NCBI GenBank assembly: GCA_038501785.1
Contig: JBAMJR010000078.1
Coordinates: 453,501 to 517,500 of the forward strand
Source of the DNA: Myoxocephalus aenaeus
Lineage: Eukaryota; Chordata; Actinopteri; Perciformes; Cottidae
Reading direction: 5' to 3'
Length of the DNA: 64,000 bases
Both the position numbers and the translations under genes were made by a program. Of the stretch, positions 34,401 through 43,001 are shown one piece after another. How positions within the stretch are numbered: position 1 is the first letter of the stretch; every line of letters begins with the position of its first letter. The notes under the pieces are model-generated. The model was not told where the DNA came from and did no database searches. It was given only the letters and a program-made list of their open reading frames with translations.

Positions 34401-34522
34401 CAAGTCATCCGACCGTGAGCGAGCAGAACAGGAAGATGCAGGCTACCATCCTTCACAGAGACGTCAGGCGGTTGGTTGTCTTACTACCTGCTGAAGAACA
34501 GAACAACATCTCCAGAAGATGA
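28448..34522 (+). CDS. BEL/Pao gag-pol polyprotein (2024 aa)
   Basis: One frame encodes all replication proteins. Gag (about 1-430) is charged and contains the KPISLPKFTGNKRDFHRW block typical of BEL Gag. Cys/His knuckles follow at 438-511 (C438-x2-C441-x4-H-x6-C, then C474-x2-C477). The protease-like domain is centred on D609, but reads DLAS where D-T/S-G is usual. Reverse transcriptase has D1000 and YVDD (D1079, D1080). RNase H has D1289, E1333, D1363 and D1409. Integrase has an HHCC finger (H1620, H1624, C1654, C1657) and D1689, D1754, E1809. The C-terminal DUF5641-like region spans about 1915-2010. The start ATG at 28448 is the first in frame after the leader; another follows four codons later. 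No stop or frameshift was seen, and apart from the protease the catalytic residues listed are present, so the copy may be functional. Confidence 0.95.
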   Translation: MTDQAMEKSVEQLKVERTTAKRLFTRLVNTITRTYRDMSEKELRDSFNNVIKEAEKVMGANEDVEAGFITELEAELEEGEDAVLTRQQKADIAKTFNECDGKLKEVKSLIQEALWDNFGDVELSTALQAAEEVGDHAADVRPDGGQEAYDFMLDHLQGRVKTAKEVYSRWKRWIPPSEQKDFQSRMKRLELLLPKLVSRKAEYIQARKEEEGERPIGPTPATIRLKPISLPKFTGNKRDFHRWKKDWEALQKQGEPTGSKEVKKFQLLDSLDDKIARDLRLSSYNTAGDIFRVLENRYGNKIAIAIDIVEELQRMPAARGHQPWKIVELIQAVEKALQDLSDLGDTGAIKNPLVTKSIESKLPEVLKKEWLVYVADRRNAVAAETRFDSLLAFLKGQESIYEQLEQLREEEPSRKETRTEPRYARTKSTKAEDDHLGCVVCGDGKHKRKLYFCNQFRALKLTEKKAAVRKLGACKRCLEVHEDASYCTTDFLCKNQVCRDEQAPEHHFSLCPNAAVRKSSIGEKHRFGPEREKTRRKHTADQEEFFNKLSPELAKQCRDVFSNTASRAFSTTKDPPSLLVESGLQERPVLMMLLEVTANAGQRIGTLIDLASDTNYITHKTASELNLRSEEITLVVHGVGGMKVRVETRRYLLRIRVKTPKGTLKPHQLVCYGLDSIANVHKNVTPEQLHRFFPSIPLDELVRPKEVHLLISHREGQLAPQRIQAVGDLVLWDGPLGKTVGGTHPDLFEELTVAAHRSKTHFARSMRAAAVKYEELTSRIPETLLRNKQVSATFQESSTSTTRKDFLEWWKWDSIGAACEPRCGGCRCGKCQPGGKEMTLAEEREVEIMKEGLTYVKGDSHSEEPHWHSRYPWLEDPASLPNNKRTVEATFLRTEKQLAKEPEWKVAYTAQVHDMVDRGAAIKLSKEAVTNWKGPVWYVSHLIAPNPHSVTTPVRLVWNSSQKCRGVSLNDLLMKGPDVLNQIRAVLLRFRCGVHAALGDIKKMYNSVWLEDREVHLHRFLWRDSEDEELAEYAITRVNIGDKPAGCIAQLAMRETANLAPFIHLNVERQVLQEDSYVDDILTSHNDLDQLKTIAANVKHILQAGGFKLKPWVFSGQSGRKGWKDEPEKAGTKILVLPNQMGEDDNKALGLGYMVEEDKLHVMTAINFSRRKKKMRSGHDLHQGQVRDQMPNPLTRRELLSQVSGLYDPVGLVTPAKQKGAILVRRAFQEAKTGKCPVKETWDIALSDDLREDAIRLFEEYIQLGKVMFARALTPPCYVDKPWAITFSDGSEHTYGAVMYLRWNSNQGPIVRLVESKAKLTPLDCKGDAVKAEICGAVFASRLKKYFERHSRIQIEKWYHLIDSQTVLGAVQRESYGYQTFFANRIGEIQNGTRTQDWWWTPGQQNIADIITRGASPQELDEDSEWQNGPEFLKLPVREWPIKSAKELASAARESVNRLQKKAFAAVTRAKAKEAESDQHQAVTEQRRPPVGSAILGLVDAKRFSSLTKLVKTIAWIWRAAKKFIGQNKAAKSSKWEAVSSAGVVSVKEREDALRDIFLAAQEGTTFPSTTTDRLVVYKEENSGLLVCGGRVQIFKEDQVGVPILPYNTWVSTLLAREAHQESHDGVAGTLLKMRRRAWVVRGRRIAQKVVDGCIICKKAKARKCQQVMGDLPPERAEPAAPFKFTTIDLFGPYQVKDDVKKRVRLKVWGVVFCCMASRAIHTELVNTLSTEGFLMAYQRFTAIRGHPRKIWSDPGTNFIGAKPVLEELYRFLDGLNKPALQENAAKNGTEWMWKIHPADSPHRNGAAEAAVRIVKRALQTLGKESELTYSEFQTTLHIAANLANERPIDARVQSQEDCIQYITPNTLLLGRASQNGDVQTFDFASYPYKRLRAMQSEVTKFWRHWSQLAGPNLFVRSKWHTIERNVAVGDVVWLSDQNALRGQFKLGRVISTNPDSKGIVRDVNVRIFPSYNVPVTRPTREARASHPTVSEQNRKMQATILHRDVRRLVVLLPAEEQNNISRR

Positions 34523-34592
34523 GGAGAACTAAACTGGGATTACAAAGTTTGCCTTGAAAGTTGGCGATCTCCAGTGGTTCCATGTGAAGATC

Positions 34593-34602
34593 GAGTGGGA
34601 GG
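34593..34602 (+). other. Polypurine tract
   Basis: GAGTGGGAGG lies directly against the first TG of the 3' LTR, where plus-strand priming starts in LTR elements. It is short and has one pyrimidine. Confidence 0.6.
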
Positions 34603-35357
34603 TGTGAGGTCAAACATGATTTTTATTTTGGATAAAAAGAAAGGGGAAGAATGTAAGGTAAATAAAGGTAATTGTAAATTAATAAAGCACCCAGAAAGAG
34701 ATAAATAGTCACAGATTAAATAATAAACATTTAAAGCATTTAATTAAATGTTAGTGCAAGCAATCCGACTTGGGAGGAAAAGGGGCGGAGCTTGTAGGCA
34801 CCGGAAGCACCGCGGGCGCACGTCAAAGGTGGGGATTAAATGAACGCCGGGCGGCTAGATCAAACGCAGCAAAGACGCGTCTACAAGTCCGGAGAGGCAG
34901 CCGGTAAGAGTGACAGACTTTATAATTGAAGGACTTTGCTGATGATCGCTGCCACCACCAGCTTGATTAGCGCGAGCGCTAAATACGTCACGGGGCTCCG
35001 CAGCCCATTCACGTGTGGCAAAGCGAAATGTTTGTTGACATGTTGGTGGAGGCACAGCTGGGGGCTATGTGGTGACGTGTGTAGACAGAGTGCACGGGCG
35101 CTGATCATGTGTTTAAAGTGGTTCTGGCATGTTGAAATGTGTGTTTTCTGTTTTTTTTATTTAAAGGTTTTTCACCTCTATCTCTATCGTATTTCTATAC
35201 GGAGGGAAGGACTCAACAATCCAAATCTCAAAAATAAAAGGAGAAAAAAAAGGAAAAGTTGGGTTTTCATTGGAGTGGAATCCAGTTTGAATCGGTGTAG
35301 ATGGGTCAATCCCTATCAAGTGGGGAAGTGCAGAAGGTCCGAAGCCGTAACTTGACA
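34603..35357 (+). repeat. 3' LTR of the BEL/Pao element
   Basis: It is 755 bp and appears identical to the 5' LTR. The right target duplication GCAAT follows immediately at 35358. Confidence 0.95.
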
Positions 35358-35531
35358 GCAATAATGCATATGTTTCCATCATAATTTGATAAGGCCATGG
35401 ACCTCATAGGGTCCAGCTGACTCTGAACCTGCAGATTCCCTCAAAGGATTCATGATAGTTGTTTTACTTGTACTCCCACAGCTGAACAGCTACGAGTGTG
35501 CACTGCTTTATTTTCATATGTTGGAATGCTA

Positions 35532-35532
<1 letters not shown>

Positions 35533-35599
<67 letters not shown>
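35533..35599. repeat. (TG)n microsatellite
   Basis: About 67 bp of TG ending in TGCGTGCGTGC. Confidence 0.95.
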
Positions 35600-35602
<3 letters not shown>

Positions 35603-35803
35603 CGTGCCTCTAATCCACACAGCAGACTGTGGAGGTGGGCGGGAGAGTCGCGGCGGTTGTGTTTACTTGTTAACAAAGAGTCCCGGGGCTGAATCCCAGA
35701 GCGGGGCCCAAAAATAGACCCTACAACCCCGACGACAACGACAACGACGTTCTCCCTGTGTGTGCGTGCAGGTTTCAGCTTTCGTGTTTCTATCTTCCTG
35801 CAG

Positions 35804-35844
35804 AGCCGGTGAGGATGGAGAGCCGGACATCTGCAGTGAACGTG
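35804..35844 (+). CDS. Candidate collagen-like exon (small)
   Basis: A 41-bp segment lies between the acceptor TTTCTATCTTCCTGCAG and donor GTAAGG. Read in the phase that leaves one base for the next exon, it encodes AGEDGEPDICSER. The leftover G joins GA of the next candidate exon to make Gly, giving a continuous G-E-D-G-E-P and G-E-T-G-P-P pattern. I do not recognise the gene, and 41 bp is not a usual fibrillar collagen exon length. No upstream exons were found in the window. Confidence 0.3.
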
Positions 35845-36185
35845 GTAAGGAGTGTGGAGCCTCGGATCAGCAGAAAGAATCCCTGTGTCTGAAGTGATGG
35901 ACGAGCACTCACCTCTCTGTCAACTGGGCAGGAGAGACGGGTCCTCCAGGTCCTCCAGGTCCTCCAGGACCTCCAGGCAGTGGCGGCTGGTGAAATTTTT
36001 TTGGGGGGGGGCGCAGTTGGGCGGCGCGGTTTAAATAGCACTCCACAATGAGAAGAAAAGATGTTTGGAGTAGAATATTCTAAAAAACAAAGCTTTATTT
36101 CAAGAAAACACAGTGCTCAACAGTGTCCAATAACAACTATCAACAAACTGTAACTTTGGGCATGAGAGGTTCAGAGCAGAATGGT

Positions 36186-36335
36186 TTAAGAAACATTCAA
36201 TGTGGTGGCCAGAGCAACTTCAGGGAATACATTGACGTAGCATTCAAACTGGGGGCCCTGCAGTAAGGTGGCACTGGTGAGGTGGTCTTTGAAGGCAAAG
36301 CGTTCCCTGGTGTGTCCAAGTATGGTGTCACAAAC
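36186..36335 (-). pseudogene. hAT transposase C-terminal exon remnant
   Basis: On the minus strand an acceptor ATATTTATCTGTAG precedes 49 open codons and a stop. The frame includes VCDTILGHTRERFAFKDHLT, then SATLLQGPQF and FPEVALATTLNVS. The pattern D-x-I-x-G-H-T-x-x-R-F near the start and F-P-E-x-A-L-x-T-T-L at the end resembles the tail region of vertebrate hAT-like transposases, as I know the family. The remaining transposase exons are absent. Confidence is moderate because the match rests on recalled family patterns. Confidence 0.5.
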
Positions 36336-36502
36336 CTACAGATAAATATATAGAGAGAGACAGAGACAGTAAGATAAGTTGTGGGGAAATATCTACTACA
36401 AACAGGCTTCATACTACAGACAAAAAACTATGTTTTGTGTGTCTTGATGGCTCAGCAACATAGACAAAAGGCCAGGAGCCACCTTGATGGCTGTAGCTAT
36501 GA

Positions 36503-36555
<53 letters not shown>

Positions 36556-36571
36556 GCGCGCGCGCGCGCGC
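36503..36571. repeat. (AC)n followed by (GC)n
   Basis: About 38 bp of AC runs directly into about 31 bp of alternating CG. Both parts alternate purine and pyrimidine, so the whole tract could adopt Z-DNA. Confidence 0.95.
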
Positions 36572-39458
36572 GTTGGGGGTTGAATTGGTATTTTAGATAA
36601 AGTTATAGCCTGATATGATATCCACCCAAATCTAACAATGTCCAACATGTGTTCTGCTGTGGGAAAGATAAAACATTAAACTCTAACAGGCATCTGCTGA
36701 TTTTGACACTCACTTCTGCAGCAATCCTTCAAGCTCATCTTCCTTCACAGCCGGCGCTTCCTCGGCTGCTCAGAGCCACTGCACACTGAGCCTCCAGCTA
36801 GCAGCTCCGGTTAGCATGTAGCTTGGTGCGTGTAGCTTCACTGCTTTAGTGCTGAATATTTAAATCCGGACGTTCGGGTCCCAACTCTTTCAGCCTCTTC
36901 TTGTCAACATCTGATCGTGGATTGAAAGGTGTTTCGCGTAGAGATACCACAGAGTTTTCAGTCGCCATACTAACATAATCAAAGTCTCTGCTAGCTGTGT
37001 TGCTCGCGTAGCTACGTGGGAGCTATATGGGTGTGAGGGAATGATAAAGGTCTCTGATTGGACGAATAGTCCAACCACGTTGCAATAAGAAACGATGTCA
37101 TTGGCTAGGGCGCAGATTTGTGCGCCCGAAGATTCACGTTTCATCCGCCAATGAGAAGCTGTCCTTGCCGTCACGAGGGTGAAATGTTTGTTCGCTGCCA
37201 TAGACACACATTGGGCCGGCGCCCCGAGAGGGGAGGGGCTTTTCTCAGTAATGATGAATGGCGATATATTATATTTAACTTAAGTGGTTGTTGACAGGGG
37301 CTTATGTCTCCCACACACATGTAGCGCGTCAACACGGTATATTTCTTATTTAAATTATTTGATATATAATGTTTTTTGACAGTATATATTATATATATTT
37401 TTTCTTCTTTTTTTTTTTTCATCGCAAAATTTTAGGAGGGGCGGCGCCCTAGCGCCCTCTATTGACGCACCGCCACTGCCTCCAGGTCCTCCAGGACCTC
37501 CAGGTCCTCCAGGTCCTCCAGGACCTCCAGGTCCTCCAGGTCCTCCAGGACCTCCCGCTGCCGTGTGCCGTCACCACTGGATCAGCCATATGTCCACACA
37601 TTGCCTCAGTGTTTAATTAAAATAAATTAATACGTTGATACATCTTTCAAAAAAGTTGTCTATTACAGTATAAATTGATGTTCAATGTTTTGTTTACAGA
37701 AAAAAAAAAAGTTTCATCTGCCAATTCATTCTTATATTTCCTTATTCTGTTGTGAAGTGATGTATTAATAATACATTTACAAATGTAACGCTTTCATTCT
37801 ATAGTCAATTTAGTTTTTACAGAAACGTGGCTGCTACAACGGCAGAAATGACAAAGATGCACACAAAATGGCCGCCTGCAGGGTGACAGGTCAGGCAGTG
37901 CTCAGTGAGCGGCCCGCTGTTTCTTTGCCGTTCTCTTTGGTATGTGCCCATAGATGAATTGAGGCGGCAGCAGTAACTTAGGAACTTTGTATTAATGGTA
38001 ATCTAATGATTATGAATGACTTGTATGCTGACCCCCGTGCGTACCCGGCAGATGGTACGCTCCGATAAAGTGAGACCTCGTTCATTGGAGTAGGATGGAG
38101 AGAAGAGGCGGCAGCCTTCTTTTGTTTGGTGGTTTTCTTCATTTGTTTTATTAAAATTCCCTGATTTCAATTTTGTTAATAGATTAAACTTGTTTTAAAG
38201 CTTTCTGGAGCCAACCCCCCCAAACTAAACTGTGCGTTGTATTGTAAGATAGTCTTACTTACTTTTAAACGTTTCCATTCGTCAGCGTTATGCAAACCGC
38301 AATTATCTTAAACAACCAGCAGAATGGCAACGGGTCGAATAACTAAAAATAGTTATTAAATTATCATATAGCAGAAGCCCGTTTTTATAAGAAGATTAAA
38401 AATAGCAAAGCAATAAATGCATACTGTAACGAAGTTAAAACAACACAAATAAAACAGGGGAGAATTACCAGACAACAAGGAAATAAAGTATTAGAAGTAC
38501 TTCAGTTCAGAAGGCAGCAGGCAGCTTTTCCATGAGCTTTTTAAACTTGGTTGCTGTACCTCAAGCCGAGGTAGAGAGATGCTTCATTCAAGGTCAAGAC
38601 CAAGGTGACGGTCTACATGTGAGGCTGAAAATACAGACATAGTATAATCATAACTTACGTTTAAAATGCTGCAACCTGATGGCGTAGGTCAGTAGTTTGA
38701 AACTAAATCAGCTTTTAGGTTCCTGAGAATGTAGTTATGACTTTATGACTATCTGCTGCAACCCGATGCTGATCGTTATTGTCCCTCAAGAGGAAACTAT
38801 TTTTGTTGTGGGGTTGCATGAAAGTATAAACATCTACAGAGACCACTGTATCATGTTTGTACCCAAAATTCATACTTATCAAGGGGTCCCACATTAGATT
38901 AAAAAACACATTGTTGGTTTGTGTTTGAGCTGGTCGCTCCAAAGCTGGTGGAGGGATGAGGTTCCTCCAGTGCACAGGATATCAGGAATCCAACAAGCAA
39001 CCAAAGAACAGAAGGCAGTTTTAAAGCTGTAAGGTTGGTAATCATGGGGGAAAAAAAACCGTGCAAAAGTACACTAGCCACGCCCAGTAATGCCTACTCT
39101 TCTCCAATGAATTTAGCTCACTGCACTGGCTCCAGACGTTGCTAAATCAAGTAAGAAAGTCACTTCTTTGGCCTCCAAAACCACTCCCCTAACATAGTCA
39201 CAATGAACGTAAACACCAAACATGGCTATCGGCTCACATCTGTTACGCTCGCATCTTGTTGAAGACTCCGATTTTCAGCAATTATTGATTTCTGGAACGA
39301 GAATTTCAACAAATAAAACCAAATGTTCTGGAAGATAACCAACCGCTTTAATATATTGGGGTGTAAGGGTTCACTGCATAATGTAATCTAAGACTACAAT
39401 ATAATTGTCTTTTTAAAATGTTGCAATTTTTAATAAAAGAGTTTTCGAAATCAAACAC

Positions 39459-39482
39459 GGGGGGGGGGGGGGGGGGGGGGGG
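39459..39482. repeat. Poly-G run of 24
   Basis: Twenty-four uninterrupted G residues, unusual in vertebrate DNA and hard to sequence accurately, so the length may be wrong. Confidence 0.85.
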
Positions 39483-39577
39483 AGTCCAGATTCTACTTAC
39501 AACCCCCTGAAAACCATCACAGTAAATGTGTTTAAGCAAAGTTCAAATCAGTTCATTAGGATGAATGGACTGTGTTA

Positions 39578-39579
<2 letters not shown>

Positions 39580-39638
<59 letters not shown>
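39580..39638. repeat. (AC)n microsatellite
   Basis: Fifty-nine bases of AC. Confidence 0.95.
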
Positions 39639-39642
<4 letters not shown>

Positions 39643-39718
39643 TACCACCAGACGGGGCACTCCCATTTTTTTGCCATTATTCCTGTCTATTTTTGTCTAC
39701 TCACTCTCTCCTTCTTTC

Positions 39719-39721
<3 letters not shown>

Positions 39722-39781
<60 letters not shown>
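39722..39781. repeat. (TC)n microsatellite
   Basis: Sixty bases of TC. Confidence 0.95.
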
Positions 39782-39784
<3 letters not shown>

Positions 39785-39889
39785 CACACACATGCCATCC
39801 ATATCCCCCACTGGCTTTATGTCTAGCATGCCAACCTTTCATCTGTTTATGCAGGATAAGTACACCGAAACTAATAATTTAAATCGGTA

Positions 39890-39891
<2 letters not shown>

Positions 39892-39940
<49 letters not shown>
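39892..39940. repeat. (AC)n microsatellite
   Basis: About 49 bp of AC. Together with the TG tract at 40077 it could fold into a long imperfect hairpin. Confidence 0.95.
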
Positions 39941-39944
<4 letters not shown>

Positions 39945-40076
39945 TGTGTAGTAAATAAAGCACATGGTACATACAGAGTCACATTCAAACACTGTTGGAA
40001 ATCTTCAGTGGCAGAATTGTATTTCCTTTGAGCTTTGCATCTGTTCTTAGGTAACCTATTTGTTATGGGGATTTGG

Positions 40077-40146
<70 letters not shown>
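40077..40146. repeat. (TG)n microsatellite
   Basis: Seventy bases of TG. Confidence 0.95.
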
Positions 40147-40147
<1 letters not shown>

Positions 40148-40411
40148 ATGACTCAATGACTATCTTACATTGAATGTTTACAGTGCGAGCCAGACTGAAA
40201 CAGCAGGTTGAAAAGCAGTGGGTTACATGTAGTGTGATGTGGGATTACAGTAATCTGATCCCAGCAAAACTAAAAATATAAAGATCAGCTTGCAGCTCCT
40301 AGCAATGATCATTACAACCCACAATACCACATGTTTTAGCTAAACTTTAAGAATATATGGTCAGATTTGTATTTATACAGCCCAATATCACAAAATTCTC
40401 TCAATATGTGC

Positions 40412-41299
40412 TAGGGGTGGGAATCACCAGAGGTCCCACGATTCGATACTATCACGATACTTGAGTCACGATTTGATACGATCACGATACTGCGATATGT
40501 TGAGTATTGCAATTTATTCCCTTTTTTCCAACTGCGAATTGTCCCCAAATGAAAACAATCATTTTTATTGCAGCAAAATGTGATTGTCAAGCAGACAAAC
40601 TGAGCAACATGTCATAGATGTTGCACCTGACGAACTGAACTGCTTGTATTACTGTCTACAACATAGTCGAGTCATTTGCGCCGGAGAGGGGGCGGGGCTT
40701 ATCTCCGTGCGGGAAAACCGTTTTCATTTACACCATCCACCATGGGAATAACCACTAGTTTTGCTTTATACTTGTTGTGGAAATCCCAAAAACGCCGGAA
40801 CATCAAACGCCCTCGTGTCTGGGTTCATAATATTATCCGTAGGCACACACAGCGCGGTGAATTTCACCGACTTCTCCAGGAAGTGCGTCTGAATGACGGC
40901 CGCTTCCAGCGCTACTAGAGCACCAGCAGCCGGTTTGATTCATGCTTTTTTAAATGTCTTTGACCGACGCCGTGTCGCGAGTGTTGTCCTGTGTGTCGAG
41001 CAACAGCTGTGCGAGCAGCGGCGCTACGAGTGACAGGAAGTACGGCACATTTCTAATTTCTTTCTCCGGTGTCGCCATTTTTATTTCCTTCCTACCGTCA
41101 CGCTGATCCGGGACCTCTGCTGACCTCACCAGAAAATAACACAGCACCATTTAGTGGACTGAAAAAGCACTTGATTTTGGACCAAAAAGTTTATAATTTA
41201 TATAATAAAAGATCTATACTTGGCTTCCGTGTATCGATACAATATCGCCACGCAAAGTATCGCGATACTATGCTGAATCGATTTTTCCCCCCACCCCTA
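40412..41299. mobile_element. hAT-type non-autonomous transposon, 888 bp
   Basis: The ends are TAGGGGTGGG and the inverse CCACCCCTA. The flanks carry a perfect 8-bp duplication ATATGTGC (40404-40411 and 41300-41307), as hAT elements make. Both subterminal regions are rich in CGATACTATCACGATAC- and TATCGATACAATATCG-type motifs, also inverted. The interior holds a Harbinger-like coding fragment (40742-40918) and no hAT transposase. Confidence 0.75.
40742..40918 (+). pseudogene. N-terminal fragment resembling a PIF/Harbinger transposase
   Basis: From an ATG in good context (CACCATGG) the frame gives 58 residues ending in TAG. The block RPRVWVHNIIRR then GEFHRLLQEVRLNDGRFQRY resembles the start of Harbinger-type nucleases, where W-V-H-x-I, G-E-F-H-x-L and R-L-x-x-x-R-F-x-x-Y-F recur. 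The catalytic DDE domain is missing because the frame stops where the family would continue Y-F-R. Its upstream GC-rich segment (GGGGGCGGGGC) may be a captured promoter or 5' UTR. It lies inside a hAT-type element, so it was probably captured. Confidence 0.5.
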
Positions 41300-41474
41300 A
41301 TATGTGCCATATACTGTATTGTAATTTTCTGAATTCATTGAACTCTTTATCACTGCCATCATGTAGCTCTGTTAGAGTCGTTTGCACATCATTAAATTAT
41401 GCAAACACAGTGATCGGCTGGCTGTCATGGCACTGCGCTCTGACGCTGTGAATTACAGGGATTTTATTAATTGA

Positions 41475-41955
41475 AGGAGCTAGCTAGCTAGCTTGCTTGC
41501 TAATTCCACCATGTGTTCATGCTACCCTTGGCGATACCAATGTGCTTTCCTTTACTGTGACAAGCTGGTTGATGAAGCAATACATTGTTATTTTGACTTA
41601 TTAATGGGCTGGTTAGCTAGCTAGCTTGCTAATTCCACCATATGTTCATGCTACGCTTGGCGATACCAATGTGCTTTACTATGCTGTGACAAGAGTGTGT
41701 AGATGAAACAAATGTTTTACTCTCATTTAGCGCCTGGCTAGTTAGCTAGCTAGTTTATTAATCCCATTATACTTTCACGCTACATTAGTTAATGCGCAGA
41801 AAATGGGCTGACAGAAAGTTGCCACTCATCTGGCGATAGCAATGTGCTTTCCGTCGCTGTGACGAGCTGGTTGATGAAGCAATATGTTGTTAAATTTGAC
41901 TTATTAACGGGCTGGTTATCTAGCTAGCTTGCTTGCTAATTCCGCCATGCTATCA
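41475..41955. repeat. Long-unit tandem repeat, about 3 copies of 150 bp or more
   Basis: Each unit contains TAGCTAGCTAGCTTGCTTGC or a variant, then TTCATGCTAC, GGCGATACCAATGTGCTTT and CTGTGAC, with AGCTGGTTGATGAAGCAATA in two of them. The copies have diverged in length. Confidence 0.7.
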
Positions 41956-42477
41956 TGGTTACAGGAAATAAGACGATCAACGGGGCAGCAGCATGAAGTT
42001 GAACTAACAGGTACCTCCTGTATTATATCATTACGGGGTAACCTATAGTATAGCCAATAAGTACACTGTAAATTAACAAATCATTAAATAGAGGTTGATA
42101 CTGAATCCAATTAATCCAATTTTGCTTTTCCTATTATTTAAATCAAATTTGTCAATTAGAACAATTTCATTAATTATACATTCTAAAACAAATGTATACA
42201 AACATTCACCGTCCCACACACACACACACACACACACACTGCCATTATGAATTACCATGAGTGGATGTATTATTAGAAGTGTGTTTGTCTGTGTGTTTGT
42301 TGCAAGGTTTCTCCAGCTACATTCTGAATGGCCGTGAGCTTTGTTTCGTGTGTTGCTCTTTGATTTTTTTTTTTTTGAGCTGCAACATTACTTCATCTAT
42401 CATCCACTGAGTGTGTTTATTGAGCCACTGCTTGGCTTCGGCTACAATGAAGGCAAGGACACTCACCGTTTACTGAG

Positions 42478-42480
42478 CGT

Positions 42481-42511
<31 letters not shown>

Positions 42512-42552
42512 CGTGTGCGTGCGTGTGCGTGCGTGTGTGTGTGCGTGTGTGT
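42478..42552. repeat. Imperfect (GT)n with CG interruptions
   Basis: About 75 bp of GTGTGC- and GTGTGT-type repeats. Confidence 0.9.
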
Positions 42553-43001
42553 GAGCATCTCGGGACTCGTATGTACAGGACAAAACGTGTGTACATCTCC
42601 AGGCGTGCTGGTGTACATACTGCAGTGTCAGTGTGAAGTGAAGTACCGCCTCTAGGAAGACCAAAATAACAAGAGCATTCAGACTTGCACTGTCTGAACA
42701 CACACACCCAGACACACACGCACACACACATACAAAAATAGCTGCGTGACATCAAAGCCTGGACAACTGTTAGAGAAGAAACTGCTTACACCATATAGTC
42801 ATTCACCCAATGTGTGTGTTACAGATAGAGGGCTGAGAATGAGAAGAAAGTGTCTGTATACAAATTGTGTTTTAGTAGCTGTGAATGCTCGTGCACACAC
42901 ACACACACACACTCACAAACACACTTTACCTACAGTATATTTACTTATAAAGCTACAGTCAAGAGGTGGAAACGCTTTAAATAAATCTTCTTGATGTTTT
43001 A

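Larger units (their letters stand above)
27503..35357 (+). mobile_element. Complete BEL/Pao LTR retrotransposon, recently inserted
   Basis: The 7855-bp element has two 755-bp LTRs, each beginning TGTGAGG and ending TTGACA, offset by exactly 7100 bp. It is bounded by a 5-bp target duplication GCAAT (27498-27502 and 35358-35362). Between the LTRs lies one uninterrupted gag-pol frame (28448-34522) and a purine tract next to the right LTR. A line-by-line reading of both LTRs found no difference, so insertion was recent on an evolutionary scale. There is no envelope frame. The order protease, reverse transcriptase, RNase H, integrase and the C-terminal domain identify BEL/Pao rather than Gypsy or Copia. 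Confidence 0.95.
35978..37478. mobile_element. Non-autonomous hAT-type transposon, 1501 bp
   Basis: The ends are CAGTGGCGG and its exact inverse CCGCCACTG, with weaker similarity further in (GGGGGGCGC against GCGCC-rich sequence). It is flanked by 8-bp copies of CCTCCAGG (35970-35977 and 37479-37486), and 8-bp duplications with CAG-starting ends are typical of hAT elements. Because the target is itself a CCTCCAGG-rich repeat, the duplication is less decisive. A piece of transposase remains on the minus strand (36186-36335), and a CA/CG microsatellite lies inside. Confidence 0.7.
35932..37616 (+). pseudogene. Gly-Pro-Pro repeat frame split by a hAT-type insertion
   Basis: After the acceptor-like AACTGGGCAG the frame reads GETGPPGPPGPPGPPG up to 35977, where the hAT element starts. 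The right half resumes at 37479 with eight more Gly-Pro-Pro triplets, then PAAVCRHHWISHMSTHCL and a TAA at 37614-37616. AATAAA follows at 37621. With the insertion in place, translation enters the transposon and stops after GSGGW, so the product would be truncated. The DNA repeat (GGTCCTCCA/GGACCTCCA, 9-bp unit) could instead be a non-coding minisatellite. Collagen identity is an inference from the codon pattern and matching splice phase. Confidence 0.35.
37617..40411. other. Gene-free stretch with simple repeats
   Basis: It begins with AATAAATTAAT after the collagen-like frame. Positions 37630-39450 show no exon or repeat that I can name. Simple repeats fill 39459-40146, listed separately. 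A fragment of the TATAGCCCAACATCACAAA repeat sits at about 40370-40411, next to the hAT-type element. Confidence 0.6.
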
